DNA of 41,492 bases from contig JAISKI010000032.1 in NCBI GenBank assembly GCA_031261265.1, positions 1 through 41,492 of the forward strand. Reading direction: 5' to 3'. Positions within the stretch are counted from its first letter, which is position 1. Every line of letters begins with the position of its first letter. The notes beneath the pieces were generated by a model. It was not told the DNA's origin and did no database searches. It saw nothing but the letters and a program-made list of their open reading frames with translations. Positions 10,853 to 25,097 of the stretch are shown in pieces. Source of the stretch: Candidatus Peribacteria bacterium. Lineage in GTDB: Bacteria; Patescibacteria; JAEDAM01; Absconditabacterales; Absconditicoccaceae. A program made the position numbers and the translations under genes.

Positions 10853-13800
10853 ATGTCTTTATCAAAAGAAAGAAAAGAACTGCAAGCTAAAAAATTAGAG
10901 GCTCTTTCAAAAGTATCTGCACAAAGAAGATATCTACTAGAGACACTCCAGAGCATTGAGAAAAAAGAGGAGCAGAACAAAATAACCGTAGATGAAGGAG
11001 AAATCATAATCAAAACTCTGGATGAATCAGAAATGAAAGACAAAATCCGCAAAACCATCCATATCATAGACAACTATGTGCCTGATTTTCAAAAATTTCT
11101 CAATGGAGAGCACTTACTTCAAAAGGATAAAGCCAAATTTGCCTTTTACAACAAAATAAAGACCCGATTTAGACGAGGAAAAGGGAAAGGATATAGTGTA
11201 GAAGAAATCTCTAACGCTATTTCTGAAGCAATAAAAGACGTTAAACTAGCGAAAAAGACGGATTACCAATTACAATTACTACAAGACAATGATGTAAAGT
11301 TTTTCTCAAATAATGGAGGAGAAAGTAGTGTGGAAAAAAAAGAACAGCTAGAAACCACTCTCACCCTAGATTATCAAAAGAAGAAACGATGAGCTTCCAG
11401 AATTATCTTGGATGGGATCCAAAACCATCTTCCAGGAGATTCCAAAGGAGAACATGCTTATATCCATTTTTTTGATCAAGATCAACAGCAACGAATCTCC
11501 CTCAAAGAAGCTCAACAAACCTCTAACACCCTTACAAAAATCAGATTCGTAGATGATGGAATAGGATACGACCTCAAAAATCTGCTGTTCTTTTTTTCTA
11601 CCAAAGAAAATGATAAAGACGCAGTGGGACAATTTGGAGAAGGGATAAAAATGATTGCCACGGCCTCTCTCAGAGAAGGGGTCGAAATAGAATTTGAATC
11701 CCAAAATCGAAGAGCTAAACCTACCACCAAGGACGTACTTTTGGAAAGCAATAAGAGTACTCGCACCATGCAACAACTCTGCTATGATGTAGAATATCTC
11801 AAAAGAGAAAGGCCTTTCATCGGATCTAAAACCACCTTTCATAATCCTTCTAGAGAGCTCATAAATCTGGCTAAAGGAGTAGGAAATACGATATTACATT
11901 TTAAGCCAGACTATGAACCTATAGACACAGCGAGAGATGGAGAAGTCGTTTCCTTGGATGATAGAAGATTATATCTTAAAGGACTTTATATCAACGATGC
12001 AGACAACTCTACCTATTTTAGTTATAATTTTTACGAAGGAGAACCTAATAGGGATAGAGACAGCTTAAAACCAGAAGAATACAAGGGAAAGATTAAGAAT
12101 ATTATCAGTGCAACCACCTCAAAAGCTATCATTAAAAGGCTGATGGAACTAGAAGAATGGAAGGACTACAGTTTCAATAGTGAAACTTCTTGGGGACTAG
12201 ATGTCTCACATCCTAATCTATGGAAAGAATGTTTTTTTGAAAAATATGGAAAAAATGCTACTATTTTGGAAAAATGAAAAATAACAGAAAAAATGAGAAG
12301 AACTCTAAAAGAAAATGGATACAGCATTATTTCTTTTCCGAGTGGTCTGCTCTCAACGCTTTCTAGAGTAGGAGTACCTTCAGCATTGGATTTTTACGAT
12401 GAAACCGCCCAGTACGAATTAGAGACCTCTTTTACTCTGGACTATATGAAAGACCAACGAGGAGTAGAAAGAATTGTATTAGATACTATCCAAAATCATC
12501 TCCCAGGAGACTGCGGAGGGACACAAGTAGACATTCTCGTAGAAACAAGACGAGGGAAATTTCCATTAGAAGATGCACTTAAATTCTCTAGCAACGAAAT
12601 AAAGAGCATCATTTTTAAAGATAACGGGAAAGGATATGATGCTAATTATCTGGGAATCCTAAAAACAGGGAAAGAACATAACAAACAGGCCGCAGGTCAA
12701 TTTTGAGAAGGACTCAAAATGATCGCCTCAGCTTCTCTCAGACAAGGATTAGATATTGGATATAAATCTAGAAATTGGCAAGCACAAGCAGATAAAAGAC
12801 AGATTAAAATAGAAAAAGAACATGCTGAAAAATTATATTTCAAAGTAAAAGAAGGAGATACAAGTATCACAGGATCTCAAACTCACTTCAGCAATATTAC
12901 CGCTTCATTCTGGGAGGAAGTAAGAAACATTTATGATAAAGTATTATTTTTGAGAAAAAACTTGCAACCTCTCAGCCAAGAATCAGACGGCTCTCAAGTA
13001 CTTGATGACCACAGGGGAAGAATTTTTGTAAAAGGAATTCTCCTCACAGATGCCTATAAGGATCAATTACTTTTCAGTTATAACCTCGCCACTGATCATA
13101 TCAATAGAGATAGAAATTTTGTAGATAATGAGCAAGTACAAAAAGATGTGAAACGCCTCATAAGTAATACCAGCAATAAAAATCTTATTGCAATGATTTT
13201 AGAAAAAGCCTGTTTTGGAAAAATGTTTGTGTCTGAGAAATCAGTATCTGAAAAAGAAGAGAAAAGACATTGTCTAGAGTTTCAAGAGATGGAAGTTAGA
13301 TATACTAATATTTGGAAGGAAGTATTTCATAAAAAATATGGAGAAAACGCAATCTTGGATGATGGGAATAATACTCAACAAAAATACGATGCTGAAAAAC
13401 TAGGATATGAACCTATCACTCTAGAATACAATATCATGAAAACCTTAAAAAAAGCCTGAGTGAACAGTGTAATTCAAGTGATAAAAATACATGAAGAAAA
13501 ATTCGATTGGGTCGATAATAAAAGACTTCCAAAAAAGCAACAGGAAGTACTCAATACCCATAAAATCATAGACTCCTATTTAGAAAATAATAAAGAAAGT
13601 TCTATCGTAATTTTCAGCAGTAGCAGTAAAGACCTCAAGGAAAATAACGTCTTAAGTTTTCATAATAGATCACAAAATTATATCGCAATCCGCCAAGAAC
13701 TTTTAAATGATCCTGAAGAATTTGCAAAAGCCTACATCAATGAAAAAGCTCTGATGATCACGTGAGCTCTCACAGGATCCAGGACCCACATTAATTATCT

Positions 13801-13912
13801 TTCTAAAAATCTGATCAAATTTATTCTCTTAGCAGAAGAAGAGAAAAACAGAGAGAAAAGAGAAGAAACGCCTGGGAAAAAGGATAGTATGGAAGATTAC
13901 TTATCTTTTTAA
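10853..13912 (+). CDS. Large protein with two tandem GHKL-type ATPase modules
   Basis: 1019 residues from one frame with five Gly-TGA codons (about 11390, 12275, 12704, 13457, 13763). The N-terminal ~150 residues are charged and helical. Module 1 (about 170-470) and module 2 (about 520-860) share the same series: an N-box-like IQNHLPGD, a G1-like DDGIGY / DNGKGY, a G2-like GQFGEG(I/L)KMIA(T/S)ASLR, then NRDRD / NRDRN and a W-K-E-x-F-x-x-KYG block. These are the nucleotide-binding landmarks of Hsp90/GyrB/MutL/histidine-kinase ATPases. No kinase, transducer or mismatch-repair domain is recognised. The ~150-residue C-terminal region is unassigned. It is monocistronic with its own promoter and terminator. 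Function unknown; a defence or chaperone-like role is only a guess. Confidence 0.85.
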
Positions 13913-13948
13913 AGAAAAACGACCAAATAATTTTGATCGTCTTTTTGC
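13913..13948. terminator. Bidirectional terminator
   Basis: Hairpin ACGACCAAA-TAAT-TTTGATCGT (one mismatch), preceded by A-rich and followed by CTTTTT sequence. It lies between the stop of the GHKL gene and the convergent 84-residue gene. Confidence 0.55.
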
Positions 13949-13963
13949 CGGTAAACCAGGCAT

Positions 13964-14218
13964 TTAGGCTTCTTTCTTTTCAATTCTGTCTCTTAATTTT
14001 TCTACCAAGTAGGCATTGGAAACCGCCTCGTTTATTACGCCCAATCTTTCCGGTTCTAGCTCTACGTCCCTGATAGCATTGCTTATAAGCGTCAAAATAT
14101 ATTCGTCACTTATTGGCATCTTATGTTCCCGAAGGAACTTAATTTCAGCCTTAAGCTTAGCTTCAACTGAAGGAGCGATAGACATAGATAATTTTTTTAC
14201 AAATTCTGATGTTTCCAT
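13964..14218 (-). CDS. Small helical protein of unknown function
   Basis: 84 residues, no TGA codons, highly charged and predicted all-helical (EFVKKLSMSIAPSVEAKLKA, then YLVEKLRDRIEKKEA). I do not recognise a family. Support comes from a near-consensus promoter (14299-14326) about 80 bp upstream and the shared terminator at its 3' end. The leader is A-rich, as for the other small accessory genes here. Confidence 0.6.
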   Translation of the reverse strand: METSEFVKKLSMSIAPSVEAKLKAEIKFLREHKMPISDEYILTLISNAIRDVELEPERLGVINEAVSNAYLVEKLRDRIEKKEA

Positions 14219-14298
14219 TTTTTAATTTTGTTCAGTTGATTTTCATCTCCCTGTTCACGGCCTTATTTTTATTAATTATTTTTGTTTCTTATAATTTC

Positions 14299-14326
14299 AT
14301 TATATATATGTTTACACAAAAGTCAA
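14299..14326 (-). promoter_or_regulatory. Promoter of the 84-residue gene
   Basis: Minus strand: TTGACT (14321-14326), 16-bp spacer, TATAAT (14299-14304). Confidence 0.65.
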
Positions 14327-14498
14327 TAGATAGTTTTTGGCTGATATATGAGGGATTTTTAAACTTTATAAAAAATCCATTTTTTTTCCTATCCAAAATC
14401 ATCAAATACTACACCTACCAGAAAAATAGGGGAATAGGACTAGAATTTCTCTTTATTTTTTCTATACTGAGGGAAGTTTTATCTCCCCACTCAGACGA

Positions 14499-16655
<2,157 letters not shown>

Positions 16656-16670
16656 TATAAAAAATTTAGC

Positions 16671-17495
16671 ATGAAAAAATCATTTCCCCTCAAGCATAAT
16701 TTCTTTTTTCTTCTTTTCTTCCTTCTTGGCCTGCTTTTTTTCTCTTTTTTTCTTTTTCTCCAAGAGCCAAAAAAAGCTGATACTCATCTCGCTATCATTC
16801 CCCATTTTATGCTCGCCTCCGAAAAAGTAGACGAATTTTATACTTTCCTTAAAGACCAGCGATACCCTGAAAAAGACCCTGACACTATCATCGTCATCTC
16901 TCCAAACCACTACAACTCTCATTCAACCACTCCTCAAACCATCTGCGAACCCAATGCTATTTACTTCAAAAACAAATCATACTCCCTCACCCCCTTCCCT
17001 GGAGTAGCTTGCGATGGACAGATTTTCTTCCCTTTCGGAAATGCCCTCACTACGAAAGAACACGGTATCGGGGAGCATTTAGTATGGATTAACAAATACT
17101 TCCCTGACACGAAAACAATTATTCCGCTTATTTTACCCACCCATAGAGAACCTTTCTCCCTAAGTGATATTCTTCTGAAATCTTCTGGCAACATCATCTG
17201 AAATCTTCTGATCATTGCCTCCGTTGATTTCTCTCATTACCTCCCTGAAGAAACCGCTCGAGCTAATGACCAAATCAGCATACAAACTTTACAAAGCTGA
17301 ACGGGAACTTGGTCAGATTTCAGGACTTTGGACGTAGATTGTCCGGCTTGTCTTTTCTCTCTGCAACAACTTGCAAATCAGAAAGATCAGCAGGCTCACC
17401 TCTACTATAGGGATAGTTCTAGTACGATTTTCTGACGCGATATGAGGGAAGAAAATACTTCCAGAGTTTTTATGCGGTATGAATACTATTTTTAA
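16671..17495 (+). CDS. Membrane-anchored MEMO-like (AmmeMemoRadiSam B) protein
   Basis: 274 residues with three Gly-TGA codons (17199-17201, about 17298, about 17433). A very hydrophobic N-terminal helix (about residues 10-30) precedes a MEMO domain. The family's metal-site landmarks are seen: VVISPNHY (as IIVISPNHY), GEHLVWINKYFP, ASVDFSHYLP and a late CPACLFSL segment. MEMO proteins resemble extradiol dioxygenases; the bacterial role is not settled. The N-terminal anchor suggests the domain faces outside. Its 3' end overlaps the convergent methyltransferase by 26 bp. Confidence 0.85.
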
Positions 17496-18039
17496 CATTT
17501 TCCAGCAACATAACGCCATCTCCAGGCTCTGTTTCAAAAATCTGATAAATAAGTTGATTTTTCTCCAGAAATGAATATAATGAAGTTAGTTTGTTATGAT
17601 ATTTGATGACATCATCAAGTAAAAGCGTATTTTCTGGACAGAGGTAAGGTTGTATTTTCTGCATATAGTCTCCATATTGGCTCTTCTGAGCATCAATGAA
17701 TACAAAATCAAATTTCTGTGAAAAAAACTTTTCTAGGGCGATTTCATTCATATCAAAAGGATACAGCGTGATATTTCTGGTGTGGGCAGTTGTGGTATTT
17801 TTCAAAGCCTCTAAATAAGCCGTATAGCTGATTTCGAAGCTTGCTACACGTCCTCCCCAAGTTTGGATAGAGTTTGCTATTACAATACTACTATATCCCA
17901 CCGCTGATCAGATTTCTAAGACATTTTTTGGACGTTTACGCTCAAGGAGCTGTTGTAAAAATTCCTGCGTTTCACGAGAAATTAAGGGAATATGCCTCGC
18001 TTCGCAAGAGGCTCTCAACTGAGATAAGAAACTGGTCAT
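17470..18039 (-). CDS. O-methyltransferase (caffeoyl-CoA/catechol type)
   Basis: 189 residues from ATG 18039. SAM-binding motif I is VLEIGSAVGYSSIVIA, where its second Gly is a TGA at about 17910. Then RVASFEISYTAYLEAL, the metal-binding FVFIDAQKSQYGDYM and the downstream LLLDDVIKYHNK follow the family order. Slightly shorter than typical (200-220). The upstream leader on this strand is pyrimidine-rich (TTCCTCCTTTC before ATG), which is the complement-like opposite of a Shine-Dalgarno site. Substrate unknown. Confidence 0.88.
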
Positions 18040-18105
18040 GAAAGGAGGAAAAAAACTAAAATCCACGTTGATCCCAAACAAAATTTTATACTTTATATAT
18101 GCACC

Positions 18106-20214
18106 ATGACAACAAACACAAACGAAACCACTGCACCAATGCAGTGAAACATTTCTATTGATTTAGGAAGAAAAAACAATCCTTCTAGACCCTATATGAA
18201 AACCTCAGACAAAACCTCTACTTCTCGCTCTACATCAGCTAATTCAGCGACAACTCCTGCTCCTGCGAAGACTTCTCCATCTACTCACCCTGCACCTTCA
18301 AAGTATGTTCCCTCTAGAGGAAATAGTTCCAGAGGAAGTTCTTATGGGAGAAATGCAGGGAGTAGAGATTCTAGAATTACCTCTGAAATCTTTCTCAAAC
18401 ATAGAGAAGCCCAAGCTACCCAATCTATTGCCGATCTCAAAAAGCTGATCAAAAAAGACGAGATTCCTGTCAGAATTTTTGCTCTCTGAGGGTTAGAAGA
18501 AATCGGAATCAATATGACGGTGGTTGAATTTAAAAATGACCTTATCATTATTGATGCAGGGTTGGAATTTGCCAGCTATGATATGCATGGAGTAGATTAC
18601 ATTATTCCTGATATTACCTACCTGATCAATAAAAAGAAAAATATTAGAGGAATTTTTATTACGCATGGACATTTGGATCATATTGGAGCCATCAAGGACA
18701 TTATCGGGAAACTCGAATATCCTACTGTTCATACTACTCCCCTAGCTCTTGGACTGATTAGAAAAAGTCTGAATGACCAGGATCAGAGAAATTTCAGATA
18801 TAAATTGGTGGATCCAGATTTGGATATCGTAAAAGCGGGAGTATTTACTGTAGAATTTTTCCGTGTAAACCATTCAATCCCTGAAAGTATGGGATTAGCT
18901 ATTCATACCCCTAAAGGAGTGATCGTACATTCTGGAGACTTTAAAATTGACTTTATGCCAGCCATCGATAGACCTGCAGATTTGGGGAAGATCTCTAGAA
19001 TTGGACAGGAAGGTGTAAAAATTTATCTGGGAGAATCAACCAATGCTAGGACTCCTGGACATACTCCCTCCGAAAAGATTATCGGAGAAAATATTGCTAT
19101 GGTCATCAATAGGCATGCAAAACAAAGAATTGTTGTTTCAGCGTTTGCCTCTAATATTGGAAGAATTATCCAGATCATAGAAAGTGCTGTTCGCCAAAAT
19201 AGAGTGGTTTTCTTAGCAGGACGCTCTATGGTAAATAATGTGCAACTCTGTCAGGAATTGGGATATATTAATGTCCCTAAAGATATGATTAGACAGATGT
19301 CCTCCGATATTGAGCAATTACCTGAAGAAAGAGTGATGATCCTCTGTACAGGATCACAGGGAGAAGAATTCTCTGCTTTGGTGCGTATGGCCACTAATAG
19401 TTTTAAAGATTTCACGCTCCGCCCAGGAGACTGTGTAATTCTTTCTTCTCATACGATTCCAGGAAACGAAAAAGCTGTAGCGTCTCTCATGAATAATTTG
19501 GTAGATCTCGGAGTAGATCTCATCGATGATCCAAGTTTAGATTTACATACTTCTGGGCATGCCTATCAGGAAGATATGAAAGAAATGATGGCGTTGCTCA
19601 AGCCAGAATATTTTTCTCCTGTCCATGGAGAATCCACCATGAGAACTGCTCACAAAAAAATTGCTCTGGATATGAAAATTCCTGAGGAGAAAATTTTGTT
19701 GCCAAAAAATGGTCAGCCTATTGAACTCTATGATGAAGCGGTGCTTGTAGCGGATAAAAAGCTGAAACTCGATACTGTAATGATTGATGGAAAAGGACAA
19801 GGACACCTTTCGGGAGAATATGTGATCAAAGCGAGAACGATCATGGCTCAAGATGGAGTCGTCACCTTGATTTTCAAAGTAGATACCAAAACTCATGAAC
19901 TTGTAGGAAATCTGCAAATTGAGTCCCGCGGGTTTGTGTATTCCTCTGAGGTGAAAAATATTCATACGAAGATTGTCGATTTTGCTAGAGCTACCTACAA
20001 TGCGAATCTTAAAAAGAGGATGGACGTCAAAGATAACCTCAGAAACGTTAAGGACGCTTTAGGAGATCATATTACTAATATTATTGGTAGAGTACCTATG
20101 CTTATGCTTACTTGGGTGTATATCAATAGAGAGGCAATTACCAATGCTACAGAGATTTCTAATGAAGATGCAATCGTGGGGATGACACTTGAAGAGCAGG
20201 GATACGAGGACTAG
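18106..20214 (+). CDS. rnj: Ribonuclease J
   Basis: 5'-3' exo/endoribonuclease for mRNA decay and RNA maturation. 702 residues from ATG 18106, with Gly-TGA at codon 14 (18145-18147) and at 18487-18489. The first ~100 residues are a low-complexity Ser/Thr/Pro/Arg tail, then a metallo-β-lactamase fold with the metal motif HGHLDH, VNHSIPES, HSGDFKID, β-CASP segments (STNART, ASNIGRI, CTGSQGE, SSHTIPGNE) and SPVHGE. A shorter start would lose the basic disordered tail, which may bind RNA. Ends in TAG. Confidence 0.95.
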
Positions 20215-20245
20215 AAACTCATCCCTTCAAAAATCATCACTTCCC

Positions 20246-20273
20246 TTGTATTTTTCTTCAGCTTTCTTATATT
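20246..20273 (+). promoter_or_regulatory. Promoter of the vanY-like/grpE unit
   Basis: TTGTAT (20246-20251), 16-bp spacer, TATATT (20268-20273), 39 bp before the ATG. Confidence 0.5.
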
Positions 20274-20312
20274 CTTGTACAAAGAGAGTCTTTTTACTTC
20301 TTTGTATGCTCA

Positions 20313-21071
20313 ATGCCTTTCCCAAAGAGAAGTCTGCTTGCAATACTTATCATCCTTGGAGGAACATTTCTCCTGTCGTATATGGACTATCTTTTTGCAT
20401 CGCTGGAAGGTGAAGTTTGGGTGCATAATCCCCTGACTAATAAACGAGAGATTTCACAAGAACTGGATCTGGAGGAGGTAATCTACAATGGCATGATAGA
20501 AAATGCTGTTTTCGATTTCTGGTCGGATGCTTCTGCTCAGAAATTTTTGGACGATACTCATGCTTTTAGTACGAGCTATGTCCCTTCAGATATTGTACCT
20601 CTTACTTCTTCTGATATTTTCCCTAGTGCTACTTCTTTTCAACTTCGCAGTGAAGCTGTCTCACATTTTACAGAAATGGCTTCAGCTTTTTCTCAAGCAT
20701 TCCAGAAAACTAATAAAGTGAAGCTTTCCATTACGAGTGCCTATCGCTCTCCTACGTATCAAAAACAGCTCGCCTCTAGTTGTTCTACAGCTCGCTGTGC
20801 TAAACCTGGAACTAGTGAACATGAAGCTGGACTCGCTCTGGATCTCGGAGTAAATGGAGGGAATATCCTCGGGAATGGAGGAAAATATTACCAGTGGCTT
20901 TTGGAAAATGCTCATCTCTATGGATTTCATAATACTTACCAAAAGGGGATAGAAATTGACGGAAAAATGGTTGAACCTCGACACTGGAGATATTTGGGAG
21001 TAGATTTAGCGACCTATTTACATGAGAGTCAGAGAACCATCGCAGAATACTTTTATTTGTTGTATGAATAA
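20313..21071 (+). CDS. VanY-like D-alanyl-D-alanine carboxypeptidase
   Basis: 252 residues, no TGA codons. An N-terminal hydrophobic stretch (residues 7-24) serves as signal or anchor. The peptidase M15B core shows SAYRSPTYQ, the zinc motif SEHEAGLALDLG (SxHxxGxAxD) and EPRHWRYLG (ExxHWR). A CSTARC pair may form a disulfide. It should trim peptidoglycan stem peptides outside the membrane. The following grpE start overlaps its stop, so the two share a transcript, an odd functional pairing. Confidence 0.92.
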   Translation: MPFPKRSLLAILIILGGTFLLSYMDYLFASLEGEVWVHNPLTNKREISQELDLEEVIYNGMIENAVFDFWSDASAQKFLDDTHAFSTSYVPSDIVPLTSSDIFPSATSFQLRSEAVSHFTEMASAFSQAFQKTNKVKLSITSAYRSPTYQKQLASSCSTARCAKPGTSEHEAGLALDLGVNGGNILGNGGKYYQWLLENAHLYGFHNTYQKGIEIDGKMVEPRHWRYLGVDLATYLHESQRTIAEYFYLLYE

Positions 21072-21672
21072 CATCATGCCTAAACATCAAGATCCGCAGG
21101 ATACTTCGGAACTGCAAGACATTTTACAGGAATTGGAAAAAGAGCAGGAGACAAAAGACCAAACAAAAGAAACAGAGGAAAAGGCTGTTTCAAAAATAGC
21201 TCGTCTAGAAGCTCAGCTTACTGAAAAGGAAGAAATCACCAAAAAAGCCCAAATTGACTATATCAATTTGAAAGCTGATTTTGATTTTCTCTTGCGTCAA
21301 ACCAAGCTTAAAGAGGAAAACTTAGAACAAGATACCCTGATCAAGGTAGTAAAAAAGCTGTTGCCTTTTGTGGAGGATTTAAGAAAATCCTTACTCCATC
21401 TTTCTGATCAACAAAAAACAGAAGCACTGGGAAAAGGAGTGCAAATGGTCTACGATAAGTTTATTTCTGCATTGGCTGAGCTTTCTATTTTTCCTATCGA
21501 TACCTTAGGAGGAGAACCTGATACTCAGCTTCATGAGCCTGTAAGTATTCAACCTACCACAGAAAAAAAGCTGAAAGGGAAAGTGGTTCAGATTTTTGAA
21601 CAAGGATTTTATTATAAAAAGGGAGACAATCAGATTGTTATTCTCCCTTCTAAAGTAGTTATTTGAGGATAG
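21064..21672 (+). CDS. grpE: Nucleotide exchange factor GrpE
   Basis: Releases ADP from DnaK. 202 residues; long charged coiled-coil N-terminus (LQELEKEQETKDQTKETEEK), a central helix LKADFDFLLRQTK, then the conserved VKKLLPFVEDLRK, VQMVYDKFISALAELSI and the β-wing LHEPVSIQP...GKVVQIFEQGFYYKK. TGA at 21664-21666 is read as Gly, and the true stop is TAG 21670-21672. ATG 21064 overlaps the upstream TAA (coupling); ATG 21076 is an equally possible start. The stop abuts the stop of the opposite-strand gene. Confidence 0.93.
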
Positions 21673-23214
21673 CTATACATTACAGAGATCTGCCGTTTTG
21701 AGCATTCTAAAGAGTTCAAAAAGTTTGATCGCTTTTTGATAATTACCTAGAGTATTATATTCTTCTTGGATGGTAGTAAAAATGTTGTGCAATTCTTCCA
21801 AATCGTTGATGACATTGGAAAGTTGGAGACTAGATCCCAGAGTCAGAATTTTATCATTCACGCTCTCAAGTGCTTCTGTAGGGGAAAGTACCACATCAGC
21901 CTCATCTTTAGGAAAAAAACAGAGTTGTCCCAGTTTAAGAGCAATCTCATCTACCTCTTCGGAAGTGATATTTTTTCCGTAAGCATTCAGGCTAATGGTT
22001 CCTTGGTATACCTGAGCAGTAGCATTTAAAGATTTGCTGTTTTGTACTTTGGTAAAATTAAAATCCTTTATGGTAATAATAGGAGGAAGGTCTTGTAAGA
22101 AATCTTCAAAAAGCTGAGTTTTATTTTCTTTATCAAGTAATCCAATAGTATAAGCGAGATAAGGAAGATCTCTATATTTATCTCTAAACTTATAGAAACA
22201 CTCTGGATCAGGTGTCTTTTCATCGCAGAGGACATTTTCTCTGATGGTAGTATTGAGTATTGCATCATCGATAAGGAGGTTTTCTTGGTGATGTTTGATC
22301 CATTCATACAGGTGATATCCGATAATGAAGTCATCTTCTAAAACTTGTCCACTAAATGCAGGGGCATATTCTTCTCTCAATTGGATAAGCTCTGGTTCTT
22401 TAAATTCTTTGATATTCTTGATGAGATAAAAGAAAAATTCATTGAGCAAAGAAATATTTACCGTATTGGAAGTAGTTGAAAGTTTATTTACTAAGAGAAG
22501 GAAGGAACGCTTATTCGGAGCAATAAAAGAGATATCCACAGGGATAATAAAATGCTCTCCATCCACTTCACTAATCTCTCCTACCGTAATATCTGTAATC
22601 TCATTGAATTCAGCTTCATCTCCTACATTTCTGAAGAAATCGCTTCGATATTGAATGAGTTTCAAATCTTGATAGGGGTCAGTATCTAGATACTTCTGTC
22701 CAATGATGGTAGGATCAATAGCTAAGGTATAAGGATCTTTCCAGACATTTAGTGAAGGCAGGTAAATATTACGCAAAAAGAGATTATAATATTTATTTTG
22801 GTCTAGTGCTAATTGTTTTCTTTCTTGGAGTTTGGTAGATACCTCCTCACCTACCTCCAAAAGCTCACTAATGGTGGTAATGGTAGCATTGGAGTCTCCA
22901 TTGAGATAGGGAAGCAGAATATCATTACTGATAGTAATATCGTAATTAACGAGCTTTTCCAATTCAGGAGATCTTGCTTGAATTTCTACATATTCCTTAT
23001 AGGTGAGATATCCATATCAGAGGAGGACTACCAGACTTATTAAAGCAACAATGATGGCTGTCACTGCTTGCTGTTTGGTCATGATGATCGTAGTTGGACC
23101 TTTCTTTTTCTCAGTGAGAGAAGAGAAAAAACCAGATACTTTTTCTCCGAGATTATGCAATTGATCCGTATTGGTTGGATTATTGGTAGTAGTGTTTGTT
23201 TCTTCCATTTGCAT
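21673..23214 (-). CDS. Single-span membrane protein, unknown, second gene of a pair
   Basis: 513 residues with Gly-TGA at 23017-23019. A cytoplasmic Asn/Thr-rich tail precedes one membrane helix (AVTAIIVALISLVVLLG, about 51-67). A helical and α/β exterior of about 440 residues follows, with one clear Cys pair (CDEKTPDPEC). The topology (short tail, one span, coiled region, α/β domain) resembles type IV pilus alignment proteins of the PilN/PilO kind, but I see no diagnostic motif. It follows the similar gene at 23239-24978 by 24 bp of pyrimidine-rich sequence on the same strand. Confidence 0.75.
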
Positions 23215-23238
23215 GGGGATAAGGGGGTAAAAGGGGGG

Positions 23239-24978
23239 TTAATTAAAGAAGTCTTCCTCAGTAGTAGTATTTTCCTCTTCATTAGTATTTTCTGTACCTG
23301 AAGTATCAGTATTCTCTGTACTTTCTGGGGTAGTAGTATTTTCTACCTCTGATGGAGTATCAGTGTTTTCTATTGGATCTGGGATTTGAGAGTCTTCTTC
23401 TGCAATTGGGAAGTCTTCTTCACTATTAATAAATTCCTCTCAAAAGTTCGCCTCATTTTCTTCATTATCTGTATTTTCTGTTTCTGGAGTGAAGATTTCT
23501 TCAGCTTCTTCTAGAGATCTCTGAGGAGGTTGATCTAAATTGAGAAGAGAATCTACATCAATATAATCAAAGATTTCTCTCTCAGTCGCCTTTTGGATAG
23601 GAAGATTAAACTGTTTCGAAGAGGTATTTACCGTATAAGAAGTGTTTCCCATTTCTATATTTCTGGTAGAAATTGCAATTGTCTTGGTATCAATGTCTGC
23701 CCCAATAATAAAGACAGACTGCTTTAAAAGATTGATCAGATTTGTTAGGATGAAGATATGAGGATTTTTAATACCCTTGGCAATCAGTTTAAGTTCATCT
23801 TGTTTGGTGGTATTGATCTCAATATCAAAGCTGATCGTCCCTTTGCTTGGATCAAATCCATGGAAGAGGATAGAAAAACTTGGTACATCACTCTGCTCTA
23901 AGATAATATCGATATATTTCATAATTCCTTTAAAGACCGCCCTATCAAAAGTTGGTTCTTTGATAATGTCCTGATAATAGAGATCCAGATCCCCAATAGT
24001 AGTACAATCTTGTGCAGTTTCAAAGGGATTAAGATAACACATATATACATATGCAGTAATATCTTTTTCTCCTCTCTGAGATAAAAGCTCAAGCTCTGAA
24101 ATAACATTATCTTTTGTCATTCTCAAAGCATCTCCAATGAGGGAGGTAGCACTATCCATATAAGAAAATACTCTGACTGCAGTACTAAACTTGATAATCT
24201 CAAGAGAATTGAGAGATCTTTGAATCGCAGAAATAGCTTCCTCATTTTGAAGAATTCCTCTGATTTCCTGAGGTAAGAATCCATATTTAGCAATATCTTT
24301 TTTCGTATTTTCTATATCATTTGCTTGAGTCACTACAATATTATGGAGGCTAGAAATTTTTCCCTTTAGGAGAGTCTTTTTTTCTGCATAGGTTAGATCA
24401 GTAGATTTCGTGATCTTGTCTATATTTGCTATATCAGCGAGCGTATTAATTGGGAGTCCTGTGTATTCTAATTCTTTATTAATTTTCAAAAGATTTGTAG
24501 CATCTCTGAGATAGGTTTCATAGGAGCCAACCAAAGATTGATAGTCTTTATCTACCGTTTTTTGAGAGGTCTGCTGGAGATAAATATGATAAGAAAAAGC
24601 AAGTCCAATCAATAAGATATCGATAATCGTGATAACAGAGGCTAGGATAAATCGTCTAATATAAGAGGAGACAAAGTTTTCTTTCTCCTTTTCCGTATCT
24701 TCTTTTCCTTCCGTTCCACCATTTTCTAAGAAGATATTAGAAGACTTTTCTCCTGATGCGGGGCTCAATTCTGACAATTGCAGAGGAGAAACCTCAGAAG
24801 CATCTTGAAGTTCGGTAATATCAGGTAAAGGATTTCAAAAAGGAGAAGAAGAGGAGGTGGTCTCTCATTCAGATTCGGAAGGGGTAGCAGAAGTAAGTGA
24901 AGAGTCATTGGACTCTACATCACTACTTGTCGATGGTAAGAAAGTAGTGGAAGACTGCAGGAGGTTTTCTTCTGGCAT
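23239..24978 (-). CDS. Single-span membrane protein with acidic C-terminal tail, unknown
   Basis: 579 residues from ATG 24978; two TGA codons in the N-terminal tail and one at 23440-23442 are read as Gly. Residues 1-105 are Ser/Glu-rich and disordered. One membrane helix (FILASVITIIDILLIGLAF, about 110-130) precedes a coiled-coil stretch (about 135-260). An α/β domain with repeated short strands (FSILFHGFDPSKGTISFDIE) follows, then a 70-residue low-complexity Glu/Asn/Thr tail. It probably forms an envelope complex with the next gene. No family recognised. Confidence 0.75.
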
Positions 24979-25097
24979 AGGATAACAGGAGAAGGTAAAA
25001 TAATATTCTCCCTTAAAGTATACTCATACTGCCCCAAAAAAGCAAAAAAAACCAGACTTTTTTCACCTTTTCTTTTTTTAGAATATTTTCATCGGTT

